Source: Salinibacterium sp. SWN167
GTDB taxonomy: Bacteria; Actinomycetota; Actinomycetes; Actinomycetales; Microbacteriaceae
Direction: 5' to 3'
Assembly (NCBI RefSeq): GCF_015864665.1
Contig: NZ_JADYWU010000002.1
Span: 124,001 to 188,000, forward strand
Length of the DNA stretch: 64,000 nucleotides
This document shows, piece by piece, positions 24,584 to 33,154 of the stretch. The first letter of the stretch is position 1, and each line of letters starts with the position of its first letter. Below the pieces are notes generated by a model, which was given only the letters and a program-made list of their open reading frames with translations, had not been told where the DNA came from and did no database searches. Made by a program: the position numbers and the translations under genes.

Positions 24584-25612
24584 ATGGCAGCGGAACCGAC
24601 AGCGACACAACCAGCGACAGAACCACAGCCAGCGCAGCCAATCGCGGTGATCGCCGGCGCCAGTGGTTTTGTCGGGCCAGCAATTGCCGACGCCTTCCGC
24701 GACGACGGCTACGACGTGCGGTTCATCGGCCGCAGCGCCGCCGTCACGTGGGACGATCCCGCTGCGATTGCCCAGCTCATCGATGGCTCAGTGATCGTCG
24801 TGAACCTTGCCGGCAAATCCGTCAACTGCCGCTACACCGTCGCGAACCGCACCGAGATTCTGCGCTCGCGAGTGGAGACAACTCGGGCCTTGCGCAAAGC
24901 GATTGCCGCGGCATCCGCCCCGCCTGCGATCTGGATGAACGCCTCAACAGCCACGATCTATCGCCACTCGACCGACCGCCCCAATAGCGACGACAACGGC
25001 GAACTCGGCAAAGGATTTTCGGTGGATGTTGCCCGCAACTGGGAGAACGAATTCTTCGAGGGCGACCTGCCGCACACGCGCCGCGTTGCCCTCCGCATGG
25101 CGATCGTGCTGGGTGATGGCCCCGCCACCAACCTGCTGCTGCGCCTTGCGCGCATCGGTCTCGGCGGCCCGCAAATCGACGGTTGGTGGTTCGGCCACAA
25201 CCGCTATCGCGGCATCGGCCCGACACCAACCGGCAGCGGTCGCGCCGAAGGGCATAAGACGGGCGGGCGCCAAAAGTTCAGCTGGATTCACCTCGACGAT
25301 GTGGTCAGGGCGATCCGATTCGTGCGCGACACCGACACGATTGCCGGGCCGGTCAACCTCGCGAGCCCCAACCCCTCCGACAACCGCACGCTCATGGGCA
25401 TCCTGCGCACAGCGGTTGGTGCACCGTTCGGTTTGCCCGCCTGGCGTTGGATGCTCGAGCCGGCTATGTGGGTTCTCAGAACCGAACCCGAACTCATCCT
25501 CAAGAGCCGCTGGGTCATCCCCGGCACGCTCACCGAGGCGGGCTTCACGTTCGAGTATCCCGACCTCGCGGACGCGATTGCCGATGTCGCGGGTAGCGAC
25601 TCGCGCGCCTAG
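24584..25612 (+). CDS. TIGR01777-family NAD-dependent epimerase-like protein (YfcH type)
   Basis: 342-aa extended short-chain dehydrogenase. NAD site VIAGASGFVGPAIADAF near residue 22, then SVIVVNLAGKSVNCRYTVAN, and WMNASTATIYRHS near 116. The C-terminal part (SWIHLDDVVRAIRFVRDT, then GPVNLASPNPSDNRTL, and ILKSRWVIPGTLTEAGFTFE) belongs to the DUF1731 domain of the YfcH group. The physiological substrate of this group is not known. Starts at ATG after GAGGGGGCG. Single gene. Confidence 0.88.
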   Translation: MAAEPTATQPATEPQPAQPIAVIAGASGFVGPAIADAFRDDGYDVRFIGRSAAVTWDDPAAIAQLIDGSVIVVNLAGKSVNCRYTVANRTEILRSRVETTRALRKAIAAASAPPAIWMNASTATIYRHSTDRPNSDDNGELGKGFSVDVARNWENEFFEGDLPHTRRVALRMAIVLGDGPATNLLLRLARIGLGGPQIDGWWFGHNRYRGIGPTPTGSGRAEGHKTGGRQKFSWIHLDDVVRAIRFVRDTDTIAGPVNLASPNPSDNRTLMGILRTAVGAPFGLPAWRWMLEPAMWVLRTEPELILKSRWVIPGTLTEAGFTFEYPDLADAIADVAGSDSRA

Positions 25613-25625
25613 GGCCAAGCGCGAA

Positions 25626-26489
25626 CTACAGTCGCACGCTTTCGGCCGAGCTCAACTCGACCCACCGCGCTTCGTGACGATCGTCAGTCGCAGCAAGAAT
25701 GGGCTCGAGCACATCCGCCGCGCTGAGCGCGTCCATGGTCAATCCGGTGAGTTCGGCAATATCAACGATGGGCACTTGGAAGGTGCGGAATGGTCCGAGC
25801 GGCGGGGGAGTACCGTTAGCGAGTGCTTGGGCGCGTGCCTCATCAAGATCGACATCGGCGAGCTGAGGGCGTTGGTCAAGAACGAATCCGGCGGCGCGAA
25901 GTTCGACGGCGCCATCGATCGTTGTTACCCACGCGGCGATCTTCCAAAACAGTTGCGGGATGCCCACACCCCGGTACACCGGATCGTCGTTGCCGAGCAC
26001 GGGCGCCGTAAACACACTGATGCGGTTGTGGTTCGTGCGCGCATACTCCAACACGTGGTCTTCGAGCCCGAGCCATAACTCTTTCGATTGGTTGAAGCCC
26101 GCAGCTTGAGGCGCGGCGTTCGTGAACGCAAAGGTGTCGTAGTTGGCTTGGCTTGCGGTCGCCCCGTCGCCCCAGACCGGGTCGCGCCTGCGCACAAGAT
26201 GCCCGCGGTCGAGATCGTTGCGGGCGTACACCGCTTCGCCGGTTTGCTCATGCTCCGGGATGCGCGAATCCAGATGCCAGTCATTGCCGCGACCCACATC
26301 AACGAGTTGATCGCCATCGATGTTCACGCCGGTGGCGCTGGCGAGACCCCGCAGCGGATCCAGATTTACCGAGAAATGCGCATACGGCAACTCACGAATC
26401 GGCGCTCCTGAGGCCGGGGAGGGCCACGGCACAGGAACACCCAAGAAATCAGCGTCGTACCCGTCAGAACTGAGCGATGCGGCATCCAT
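25626..26489 (-). CDS. DNA/RNA non-specific endonuclease (NUC1 type)
   Basis: About 287 aa. The signature YARNDLDRGHLVRRRDPVWG (split at residues 88-107, His97 as the general base) and a later metal-ligand region in NAAPQAAGFNQSKELWLGLE fit the beta-beta-alpha-metal nuclease family. It has no clear signal peptide, although many relatives are secreted. The start is uncertain: the ATG at 26489 lacks a good ribosome site, and an AGGAG lies about 18 bases upstream of it. Upstream in-frame sequence runs through the promoter region of the next gene and is not convincing. It could act in nutrient scavenging or in defence; the neighbours do not decide this. Confidence 0.78.
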   Translation of the reverse strand: MDAASLSSDGYDADFLGVPVPWPSPASGAPIRELPYAHFSVNLDPLRGLASATGVNIDGDQLVDVGRGNDWHLDSRIPEHEQTGEAVYARNDLDRGHLVRRRDPVWGDGATASQANYDTFAFTNAAPQAAGFNQSKELWLGLEDHVLEYARTNHNRISVFTAPVLGNDDPVYRGVGIPQLFWKIAAWVTTIDGAVELRAAGFVLDQRPQLADVDLDEARAQALANGTPPPLGPFRTFQVPIVDIAELTGLTMDALSAADVLEPILAATDDRHEARWVELSSAESVRL

Positions 26490-26651
26490 GGAGGTAGTGA
26501 AGCAGTCGCTCCTGACATTGAGCCGGACAATTCCAGATGCACGCACCAGCCAGCGCAAACCCGCACACCATAGCTCCTCACGCGGCCGCGCCACCGCGAG
26601 AGTGGGAGACAATGGGGCAGTGCCGCTCGGGCACAGAGGATGTGAGGAACT

Positions 26652-27659
26652 ATGCCGACCGCTGCGCAGCCCCGAATCGGATTTGTCGGCGCAGGCCGCC
26701 ACTCCTCGCTCAACCTCTATCCCGCGTTTGCCGCGACGGGCGTCCCTCTGGTTGGCGTTGCGGAGCGCAACCCTGCCCGCATCGCTGAGGCGGAAGCCCG
26801 TGGCATCCACCCGATCTTCCCGAACCACCTCGCGCTCATCGAAGCCTCGAACCTCGACGGCATTGTGGTGTCGCTTGCACCTCATCTGCAGGCTGACGTC
26901 GTTGCCGACTGTGTTCGCGCGGGCGTCGCCGTGTTTGTCGAGAAGCCGCTCGGGTCAACCTCGGCCGAAGCCCGAGAAATTGCCGAAATCGCCGCGGATG
27001 CTGGCGTGCCCGTGATGCTCGGATTCATGAAGCGATTCGCCCCGGCCTACACCCAGCTCAAAACCCTCATTGGAGAGGGAACAGAGCAGGGCCCCGTCTT
27101 GTCCTACGCCTGCGAGTTTGGTTTTGCCGCGTGGAAGCCCGACTTCACGCCGGTCGAGTTCATCACCCAGGCGGTCATTCACCTCATCGACCTCGTGCGA
27201 GATGTCTTCGGTGACGTTGTGGACGTTTCCGCGGTGCAGAATGCGTCGGGCGACGCGCTCTCGATCATTGTTCTCGTGCGCCACGAAAGCGGAGTGATCG
27301 GATCGTTGAACTTCGTCTCCACCCGCGCCTGGTCGCGCGAAACCGAAGAGCTCAGCGTCACGTGCACTAACGGCGTCGTGCGGGTCTCCGACCTGAGCCG
27401 CATCCAGGTGCTCACGGGCGAAGTTGCCGGCACTGCTGCCGGGCCGGGCGAAACCCTTGCCGAGCGGTCCGTGACGTTCGACGTATCGAACTCTCCTGGC
27501 TCCGGGAGTCTCAAAGATCTGTATCTGCGTGGTTACATCGGTGAGATGAAACACTTCGTCGGAGTGCTGCAGGGCACCAAAGAACTCAGCCCGTCGGCAG
27601 CGGATAACGTGCGCACGATGGCGCTCTGCGACACGATCCTTGCCGCTATCTCCGACTGA
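26652..27659 (+). CDS. Gfo/Idh/MocA-family oxidoreductase
   Basis: 335 aa. N-terminal NAD(P)-binding fold with IGFVGAGRHSSLNLYPAFAA (about residues 9-28). The conserved EKPLGSTSAEAREI is near 97. The C-terminal alpha/beta domain has FITQAVIHLIDLVRDVFGDV, where the His-x-x-Asp pair (HLID) is the expected catalytic site in this family. These enzymes act on sugars, inositols or related alcohols. Upstream TGAGGAAC is the ribosome site. Isolated gene, so the substrate is unclear. Confidence 0.85.
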   Translation: MPTAAQPRIGFVGAGRHSSLNLYPAFAATGVPLVGVAERNPARIAEAEARGIHPIFPNHLALIEASNLDGIVVSLAPHLQADVVADCVRAGVAVFVEKPLGSTSAEAREIAEIAADAGVPVMLGFMKRFAPAYTQLKTLIGEGTEQGPVLSYACEFGFAAWKPDFTPVEFITQAVIHLIDLVRDVFGDVVDVSAVQNASGDALSIIVLVRHESGVIGSLNFVSTRAWSRETEELSVTCTNGVVRVSDLSRIQVLTGEVAGTAAGPGETLAERSVTFDVSNSPGSGSLKDLYLRGYIGEMKHFVGVLQGTKELSPSAADNVRTMALCDTILAAISD

Positions 27660-27676
27660 GCCGCGACCACTGCAGG

Positions 27677-28387
27677 TCAGTCGTTCAGTGGCACGACATC
27701 CCACTGCCCGAAGAGGGTGAAGCCGGCGGCGAGGGCAACAGCGACAGAGCCAGCGTTGTCGGGCTGGCAGCGGTATTGCGGTTCGTAGCCCTCGGCGAGC
27801 GCACGCGCACTGATGGCGCGAACGGTGCGGGTGGCGAGCCCGCGACCTCGGTACTCCGGCAGGGTGATGATGCCGAGATCGGCAAGCTGCGAGCCGCGCC
27901 ACGGGTACATGCTGGACGCCGCAACGAGTTGGTCATCCGCAAAGGTTCCGTAGACGAGCCAGTGATCAAGTTCCACGAATGCTTCGTCGAGTTCTCGTTC
28001 TGGAATGGCTGCGGTGAACTTCTCGAACTCGGCAGCATCCGCTTCAGTCAGTTGGCGCGTTGTCTCAGGAAGCACCTCGGCGCGAAGGGTGTCTTGAGCG
28101 TGCCGGGGGAGGTAGAAAAGTTGATCGGTACCGTTGAGAGCGACTCCGGCGGCATCGAGTTCGGAGCGCAATTGCTCGGCACTAATGCGTTGCCCATTGG
28201 TGAAATCGAGACGCTCGGCGAATGACGTCACGAGGCTGACGATGCTGGGTCCGGCGGCGACATCCAGCAGCGTGACGGCGGTGTTCGTCGGGAGCGTTTC
28301 TGCGACTCGCACCACATACAGCGCGTCGAAGGCGGGCTCGCGTTCGTACGTTGGCAACCAGTAGTCAAAGACGATCGGTGAATACAT
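27677..28387 (-). CDS. GNAT-family N-acetyltransferase
   Basis: 236 aa from the ATG at 28387, preceded by GAGAGG. The N-terminal half carries mixed strands and helices without clear motif. The C-terminal half holds the acetyl-CoA site: ADLGIITLPEYRGRGLATRT (motif A with Gly-Arg-Gly-Leu) near residue 171-190, and DNAGSVAVALAAGFTLFG near 212. The frame extends further upstream but over a promoter region. Acceptor unknown. Confidence 0.8.
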   Translation of the reverse strand: MYSPIVFDYWLPTYEREPAFDALYVVRVAETLPTNTAVTLLDVAAGPSIVSLVTSFAERLDFTNGQRISAEQLRSELDAAGVALNGTDQLFYLPRHAQDTLRAEVLPETTRQLTEADAAEFEKFTAAIPERELDEAFVELDHWLVYGTFADDQLVAASSMYPWRGSQLADLGIITLPEYRGRGLATRTVRAISARALAEGYEPQYRCQPDNAGSVAVALAAGFTLFGQWDVVPLND

Positions 28388-28653
28388 TCGAACCCTCTCG
28401 GATGCCGCGGCGGTGTTACAGGGCTCCGGAGCGCTGGCACAGTGGCAGGTTCGCAGACTAGCAAACAGCCCTATGGATGCCGCAGCCGAGCTGTGGAAAA
28501 CCAGCCAGGAGATACGCCCCAATGGTGCATCGCGACAAGCCCCAAGTACTCCCACACCAAGCACTGCACAGGAGTAGCGTGAGATATATAGCGGTGCATT
28601 GATGGACTGTGAAAGGCATAGCCCAGAGGTCGCCGCAGAAGGCATGGCATCCC

Positions 28654-31176
28654 ATGAAGTTGGTCGTTGTTGGAGGAGTTGCTGGAGGCGCGTCGGTTGC
28701 AGCCCGCGCGCGCAGGCTTGACGAAAGTGCAGACATTGTCGTGCTGGAGCGCGGCCATCACGTGTCATTCGCGAACTGCGGATTGCCGTACCACATTGGT
28801 GAAGTCATCACTGAGAGAGACCGACTGCTTCTGCAGACGCCCGAGAGCCTGCGCGAGTCTCTCAACATCGAAGTGCGTATCGCTCACGAGGTCACTGCGA
28901 TTGACCGCCAGGCCAAAACCGTTTCGGTACGTGAGGTCGACACCGGGCGTGAGTATGTCGAAAGTTACGACAACCTCGCCCTGTGCACGGGGGCGGAAGC
29001 CATCCGCCCACCGCTGCCGGGTATCGACCTTCCCGAGGTGCATGTCCTCCGTCGCATTGGCGACATGGATGCCATCAAAGCCGAACTCGATGCTGACCTA
29101 GAGAAGGCGGCCAGTGGCGCTCGCGGTCCCGTGCGTTGTGTCGTTATCGGTGCTGGCTACATCGGCCTTGAGATGGCCGAAAACCTGAAGCACCGTGGTG
29201 CGCTCGTGGATGTCGTGGAACTGAGCGACCAGATTCTTCCGCCTCTCGACCACGAGATGTCGGTTCCCGTTGAACACCACCTCCGTAGCCGCGGAATCAC
29301 TCTTCACCTCTCGACGGGGGCTGCCGCCTTCGCACCGCGCACCGGCGGAGGGGTGACGGTGGAGCTCACCAACTCGACCACTCTTGAGGCGGATGTCGTC
29401 ATCCTGTCGGTCGGAGTTCGACCGAGCGTTGGCCTTGCGAAGGACGCCGGTCTCGACCTGGGCGAGCATGGTGGGCTGGCCGTTGACACCCACATGCGCA
29501 CCTCTGACCCTCACATTTGGGCTGCCGGCGACTCGGTCGAAACCCCGAACACGGTGCTGCCGGGCTCCTGGCTCGCGCCGCTGGCGGGGCCCGCTAATCG
29601 CGAAGCGCGCGTTGCTGCCGAAAATATCTGCGGGCGTGACACCGAGTACAAATCCACTCAGGGCACCTCGATTGTGAAGATCTTCGAGATGGTTGCGGGC
29701 GGCACCGGCGCGACGGAACGCCAGTTGCTGGCCGCGGGCGTCACGTATCGGGCCGTGCACGTGCATCCATCCGGCCACGCTGGTTACTACCCGGGTACCG
29801 CGATGATGCACATCAAGCTGCTCTTCACTCCTGACTCGGGAAAGGTGCTCGGCGCTCAGGTCACCGGTTTCGATGGCGTCGATAAGCGCCTCGATGTTTT
29901 CGCCACTGCGCTTCGTGCCGGCCTCACTGTCTGGGATCTTGAAGAACTCGAGCTCGCCTACGCCCCGCCGTTTGGTTCGGCCAAGGACCCGGTGAATATG
30001 GCCGGCTTCGTCGCCAGCAACGTCCTGCTCGGCGACCTGAATCTCTGGTACGCGCAGGACTACCCACACGCCACCGACGGTGCGCGCATTATTGACGTGC
30101 GCACGCCAGAAGAGTTCTCCATCTTCCACCTGCCCGGCGCCGAGAACGTGCCGCTTGCGACCCTCCGCACCGACACCGGCGACTGGGATCGGTCAGTAGG
30201 CCTGCGTCTCTACTGTTCCGTCGGTTTCCGCAGTTACCTTGCCTACCGCATCCTTGTGCAGCTGGGATTTACGGATGTCGCCACGCTGTCGGGCGGATCC
30301 GAAACGTTCCGAGCGTGGCATGAGGTCGAGCCCGACACCGACGGACCGATCGAGCCAGAAACCTCGTACGCCGAAGCAGCCGAAGCGCTCAACTCGGCTC
30401 GTGTCGCCGCCCACGTGGCGAACGGCACGGGTGTCTCGGTGAATCTGGACTGCACGGGGCTCGCGTGTCCAGGGCCGATCATGAAGCTTGCGACCGAAAT
30501 GAAGGGACTCAACCTCGGCGACGAGATCGTCGTTCATGTATCTGACCCTGGCTTCGCGAGCGATGCGCCCGCGTGGGTGCGCCGCAACGGTCACGAACTG
30601 TTGGCCATCGAACCGGAGGGGCCCGGCTATGTGGCCACCATCCGCAAGGCTGGTCCCGAGGCGCTCTTGCTCGCCGGCGGTGGAGGAGCCGTTGCCGCCC
30701 CGGCGAAACCCAAGGTGTCATTTGTGGTGTTCTCGGGCGACCTCGACAAGGTGATCGCCGCGTTCATCATCGCCAACGGTGCTGTCTCGATGGGCGAAGA
30801 AGTTTCGATGTTCTTCACCTTCTGGGGCCTGAACGCGCTGCGTCAGCAGAAGCCACCGAAGCGTCAGCGTAAGGCGATGGACAAGCTCTTCGCCGGCATG
30901 ATGCCCGCCGGTGCCGACAAACTCACGCTCTCGCAGATGCACATGATGGGTGCAGGCACGGCGATGATCAAGAAGACAATGAAGAAGAATGGCGTGCACT
31001 CGCTGCCCGAACTCATGGAATCGGCGATGGAGGGCGGCGCTCGCATCATCGGCTGCACCATGACGATGGACCTTCTCGGCATCGCCGAATCTGACCTCAT
31101 TGAGGGTGTCGAGCTCGGTGGGGTCGCCACGTTCTTGGGCGAAGCCGCCGAATCCACGACGACGCTGTTCATCTAA
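28654..31176 (+). CDS. Four-domain FAD CoA-disulfide/persulfide reductase fused to rhodanese, TusA and DsrE domains
   Basis: 840 aa. Domain 1 (about 1-450) is an FAD/NAD(P)H disulfide reductase: KLVVVGGVAGGASVAARARR at the start, redox Cys42 in FANCGLPYHIG, an NAD site at VIGAGYIGLEMAENL, and FAD-contact IWAAGDSVE. Domain 2 (about 465-560) is a rhodanese with active Cys521 in LYCSVGFRSY. Domain 3 (about 595-670) is TusA-like with LDCTGLACPGPIMKLATEM (CPGP at 605-608). Domain 4 (about 685-840) is DsrE-like, FVVFSGDLDKVIAAFIIANG. Such fusions pass sulfane sulfur between cysteines and reduce CoA persulfide or disulfide. The start ATG follows AGAAGG; an upstream in-frame start is less likely. Confidence 0.9.
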   Translation: MKLVVVGGVAGGASVAARARRLDESADIVVLERGHHVSFANCGLPYHIGEVITERDRLLLQTPESLRESLNIEVRIAHEVTAIDRQAKTVSVREVDTGREYVESYDNLALCTGAEAIRPPLPGIDLPEVHVLRRIGDMDAIKAELDADLEKAASGARGPVRCVVIGAGYIGLEMAENLKHRGALVDVVELSDQILPPLDHEMSVPVEHHLRSRGITLHLSTGAAAFAPRTGGGVTVELTNSTTLEADVVILSVGVRPSVGLAKDAGLDLGEHGGLAVDTHMRTSDPHIWAAGDSVETPNTVLPGSWLAPLAGPANREARVAAENICGRDTEYKSTQGTSIVKIFEMVAGGTGATERQLLAAGVTYRAVHVHPSGHAGYYPGTAMMHIKLLFTPDSGKVLGAQVTGFDGVDKRLDVFATALRAGLTVWDLEELELAYAPPFGSAKDPVNMAGFVASNVLLGDLNLWYAQDYPHATDGARIIDVRTPEEFSIFHLPGAENVPLATLRTDTGDWDRSVGLRLYCSVGFRSYLAYRILVQLGFTDVATLSGGSETFRAWHEVEPDTDGPIEPETSYAEAAEALNSARVAAHVANGTGVSVNLDCTGLACPGPIMKLATEMKGLNLGDEIVVHVSDPGFASDAPAWVRRNGHELLAIEPEGPGYVATIRKAGPEALLLAGGGGAVAAPAKPKVSFVVFSGDLDKVIAAFIIANGAVSMGEEVSMFFTFWGLNALRQQKPPKRQRKAMDKLFAGMMPAGADKLTLSQMHMMGAGTAMIKKTMKKNGVHSLPELMESAMEGGARIIGCTMTMDLLGIAESDLIEGVELGGVATFLGEAAESTTTLFI

Positions 31177-31187
31177 CACCGTGCTGA

Positions 31188-31853
31188 TTGTCTACACGTC
31201 CTCACTCGCGGGTCGTCCCCGTGGGTGAGGGCGGCTGGCGCGAACGGTTCTTTCGTCAGGGATTCATCAAGCTGTCTCCGACGATGGATGCCCGGGGTGG
31301 CGACACCCACCGTGCTGAACTGTTTCGCGCCATCTCCGGCACGGTGGTCGAGGTCGGCGCGGGAACCGGCACCACTTTTCAGCACTACGGTTCGGCGGTG
31401 GATTCCGTTCACGCCGTCGAGCCGGATGCCGAACTGCGGTCGATCGCCGAGGCTGCGGCGCTGAAGGCTGGCGTCCCCATCACCGTCAGCGACGGCACCG
31501 CAGAAGCGTTACCGCTCGCCACCAACAGCTGCGACTGGGTCGTGTGCAGCCTTGTGCTGTGCACGGTCCCTGATCAGCAGGCGGCACTCGCCGAATTCAC
31601 CCGCGTGCTCAAACCGGGCGGGCACCTCGCGTTTTACGAGCATGTGCGTTCGAGCAATCGTGTGGTGGCGACGGTAGAGGATCTGCTCACTCCGGCGTGG
31701 GCCGCGATAGCGGGCGGATGCCGCCCCAACCGCGACACCCTTGCCGCGATCGAAGCCGCCGGTTTCGAAGTCGATGTCGTCGACCGGTTCGGCTTCTCCC
31801 CGCATCCGATATCGCCTCCCGTTGCCCATATCTCGGGCACTGCGCACTTGTAG
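31188..31853 (+). CDS. Class I SAM-dependent methyltransferase
   Basis: About 210-221 aa. Motif I is VVEVGAGTGTTFQHYGS near residue 51, then an acidic strand end at AVEPDAELR, motif II/III-like CDWVVCSLVLCTVPDQQAAL, and LKPGGHLAFYEHVRS. This resembles small-molecule (ubiE/COQ5-like) methyltransferases. The start is uncertain: TTG at 31188 or GTG at 31221, neither with a strong ribosome site. It begins 11 bp after the persulfide reductase and is likely in the same transcript. Substrate unknown. Confidence 0.8.
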   Translation: MSTRPHSRVVPVGEGGWRERFFRQGFIKLSPTMDARGGDTHRAELFRAISGTVVEVGAGTGTTFQHYGSAVDSVHAVEPDAELRSIAEAAALKAGVPITVSDGTAEALPLATNSCDWVVCSLVLCTVPDQQAALAEFTRVLKPGGHLAFYEHVRSSNRVVATVEDLLTPAWAAIAGGCRPNRDTLAAIEAAGFEVDVVDRFGFSPHPISPPVAHISGTAHL

Positions 31854-31958
31854 CGGGAGCGCGGCTTCGCGTCCTGAGGGAGGGAGTTTGCGGAGAAATG
31901 TCAGCGGCTGATAGTAGATTTAAAGAAAATTGGCCGACACGCCGAGACACTACATCTG

Positions 31959-31993
31959 GGGTAATGACATGGGTGTCATTACCCATATATAGT
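31959..31993 (+). promoter_or_regulatory. Promoter overlapped by a perfect 11-bp operator-like dyad
   Basis: GGGTAATGACA (31959-31969) and TGTCATTACCC (31974-31984) form a perfect inverted repeat with the four-base centre TGGG. The left arm contains ATGACA (31964-31969), five of six bases of a -35 box. TATAGT (31988-31993) is a good -10, 18 bases further on. A bound dimer would therefore block polymerase. The target is the small peptide gene at 32046, with a leader of about 45 bases. Confidence 0.75.
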
Positions 31994-32045
31994 GAAATCT
32001 CCGACAAACCGCCGGAAACTTCAAGAAGACTTTAAGGAGGATCGA

Positions 32046-32129
32046 ATGGATAACGAAAACGACACCGTTGGCGGATATGCAATTCCCGTCGACCCAATGG
32101 ATCTTCTGCAGTGCGACAGCTGCCAGTAA
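32046..32129 (+). CDS. 27-residue cysteine-containing peptide in its own regulated transcription unit
   Basis: The ATG at 32046 is preceded by TAAGGAGG with five to six bases spacing, one of the best ribosome sites in the window. The peptide starts MDNEND, has a middle TVGGYAIP, and ends DPMDLLQCDSCQ, so both cysteines form CxxC near the C-terminus. It has no lysine or arginine and is strongly acidic, without a signal peptide or membrane span. The gene has its own promoter and dyad (31959-31993) and a strong hairpin at 32163-32197. Possible roles are a RiPP precursor, a metal- or redox-active microprotein, or a regulatory peptide. No maturation enzyme is next to it apart from the upstream methyltransferase, which is 190 bp away. 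The family is not recognised. Confidence 0.7.
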   Translation: MDNENDTVGGYAIPVDPMDLLQCDSCQ

Positions 32130-32162
32130 AAACTTACTGAGCTAACGCCTCACAGAATTTCT

Positions 32163-32197
32163 GAAGCCCCGGCAGACCTCACGGTCTCCGGGGCTTC
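32163..32197 (+). terminator. Strong hairpin terminator after the 27-residue peptide gene
   Basis: GAAGCCCCGG (32163-32172) pairs fully with CCGGGGCTTC (32188-32197). Inside, AGACC pairs with GGTCT around a TCAC loop, with a single C bulge. It is followed by ACCCATTTAAC, only weakly T-rich. A small palindrome, CAGAATTTCTG (32153-32163), lies right before it. Confidence 0.8.
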
Positions 32198-32303
32198 ACC
32201 CATTTAACAGCCGCAACACAATCTGGCCGTAATCAACCGGCCCACAAACACAACCCCAATCTCACCCACACACGCATCGCCAACATTGCCTAAGCTGGAC
32301 ACC

Positions 32304-32750
32304 GTGCCAGTGAATAAAGAACTAGAAGGCCGGGTCTTCCCGCCCACGACCCCCTACCTCGTCGGGCGAGAAAAAGTACGCGAATTTGCGCGCGCCGTCT
32401 TCGCTCAAAGTCCGCTCAACCACGACCCCGAAGCCGCTAGAGCAGCAGGCTTCGCCGACGTCGTAGCACCGCCCACTTTCGCCGTCGTCATCCAAGAAGC
32501 TGGCCTCGCCCTTCTCCTGGCTGCCCCCGACACTGGCATCGACTTCTCGCGCATCGTGCACGGCGAACAGAAGTTCACCTCCACGCGACCCATCGTCGCT
32601 GGCGACGAGCTCACCGCCATCCTCACCGTCACGAGCATTAAGTCCCTCGGCGGCAACGACATGATCACCGCCGAAACCGCCATCAGTGATGCCGCAGGCG
32701 ACCACGTCGTCACCGCAACCTCCGTACTCGTCATGAGAGGCACAGAATGA
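32304..32750 (+). CDS. MaoC-like dehydratase, N-terminal subunit type (HadA-like)
   Basis: About 148 aa, hotdog fold of the FAS1-type dehydratase family. Visible are TTPYLVGREKVREFARAVFA, AAGFADVVAPPTFAVVIQEA, and FSRIVHGEQKFTSTRPIVAG. In mycobacteria HadA pairs with HadB to dehydrate 3-hydroxyacyl-ACP in fatty-acid elongation. The GTG at 32304 is taken as start because TAAGCT (32291-32296) is placed like a -10 for a leaderless transcript. TTG at 32286 and GTG at 32310 remain possible. The 3' end overlaps the partner by four bases. Confidence 0.82.
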   Translation: MPVNKELEGRVFPPTTPYLVGREKVREFARAVFAQSPLNHDPEAARAAGFADVVAPPTFAVVIQEAGLALLLAAPDTGIDFSRIVHGEQKFTSTRPIVAGDELTAILTVTSIKSLGGNDMITAETAISDAAGDHVVTATSVLVMRGTE

Positions 32751-33154
32751 GCGACCTCGTCGTCGGCCAAGAACTCATCACCGGCAAAGTCACCCTCACC
32801 CGCTTCTCGCTCGTGCGCTACGCGGGAGCATCCGGAGACTTCAACCCCATCCATTACCGGGATGACGTTGCCGCTTCCGTAGGCCTCCCCGGTGTGCTCG
32901 CCCACGGCATGCTCACCATGGGCCTCGCCGTACAACCCGTCATTGACTGGATGGGCGACCGCGGCGAACTCGTCGAATACGGTGTGCGCTTCACTCGCCC
33001 TGTCGTCGTCGACGGCAACGGCGGCGTTGTTGTTACCGTCACCGCCAAGGTTGGCGCCATCGAAGACGACGTGACGCGCATCGACCTCACTGTCAGCGCC
33101 AACAACCAAACCGTGCTCGGCAAAGCACAAGTGAGGGTCAAACTCCACCAATGA
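32747..33154 (+). CDS. MaoC-like dehydratase, catalytic subunit (HadB-like)
   Basis: 135 aa hotdog protein. The R-hydratase motif is FNPIHYRDDVAASVGLPGVL, followed by AHGMLTMGLAVQP (residues 27-58); the Asn/His in this loop are the catalytic pair in the family. It overlaps the HadA-like gene upstream (ATGA) and murB downstream (ATGA), so all three are translationally coupled. The likely role is the dehydration step of a 3-hydroxyacyl-ACP or -CoA. Confidence 0.88.
   Translation: MSDLVVGQELITGKVTLTRFSLVRYAGASGDFNPIHYRDDVAASVGLPGVLAHGMLTMGLAVQPVIDWMGDRGELVEYGVRFTRPVVVDGNGGVVVTVTAKVGAIEDDVTRIDLTVSANNQTVLGKAQVRVKLHQ

Noticed and set aside
28472-28576. 34-codon frame starting ATGGATGCC in the region between the acetyltransferase and the persulfide reductase
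   Set aside because: No ribosome site, Ser/Pro/Thr-rich end, and no terminator or promoter of its own. It probably is leader sequence.
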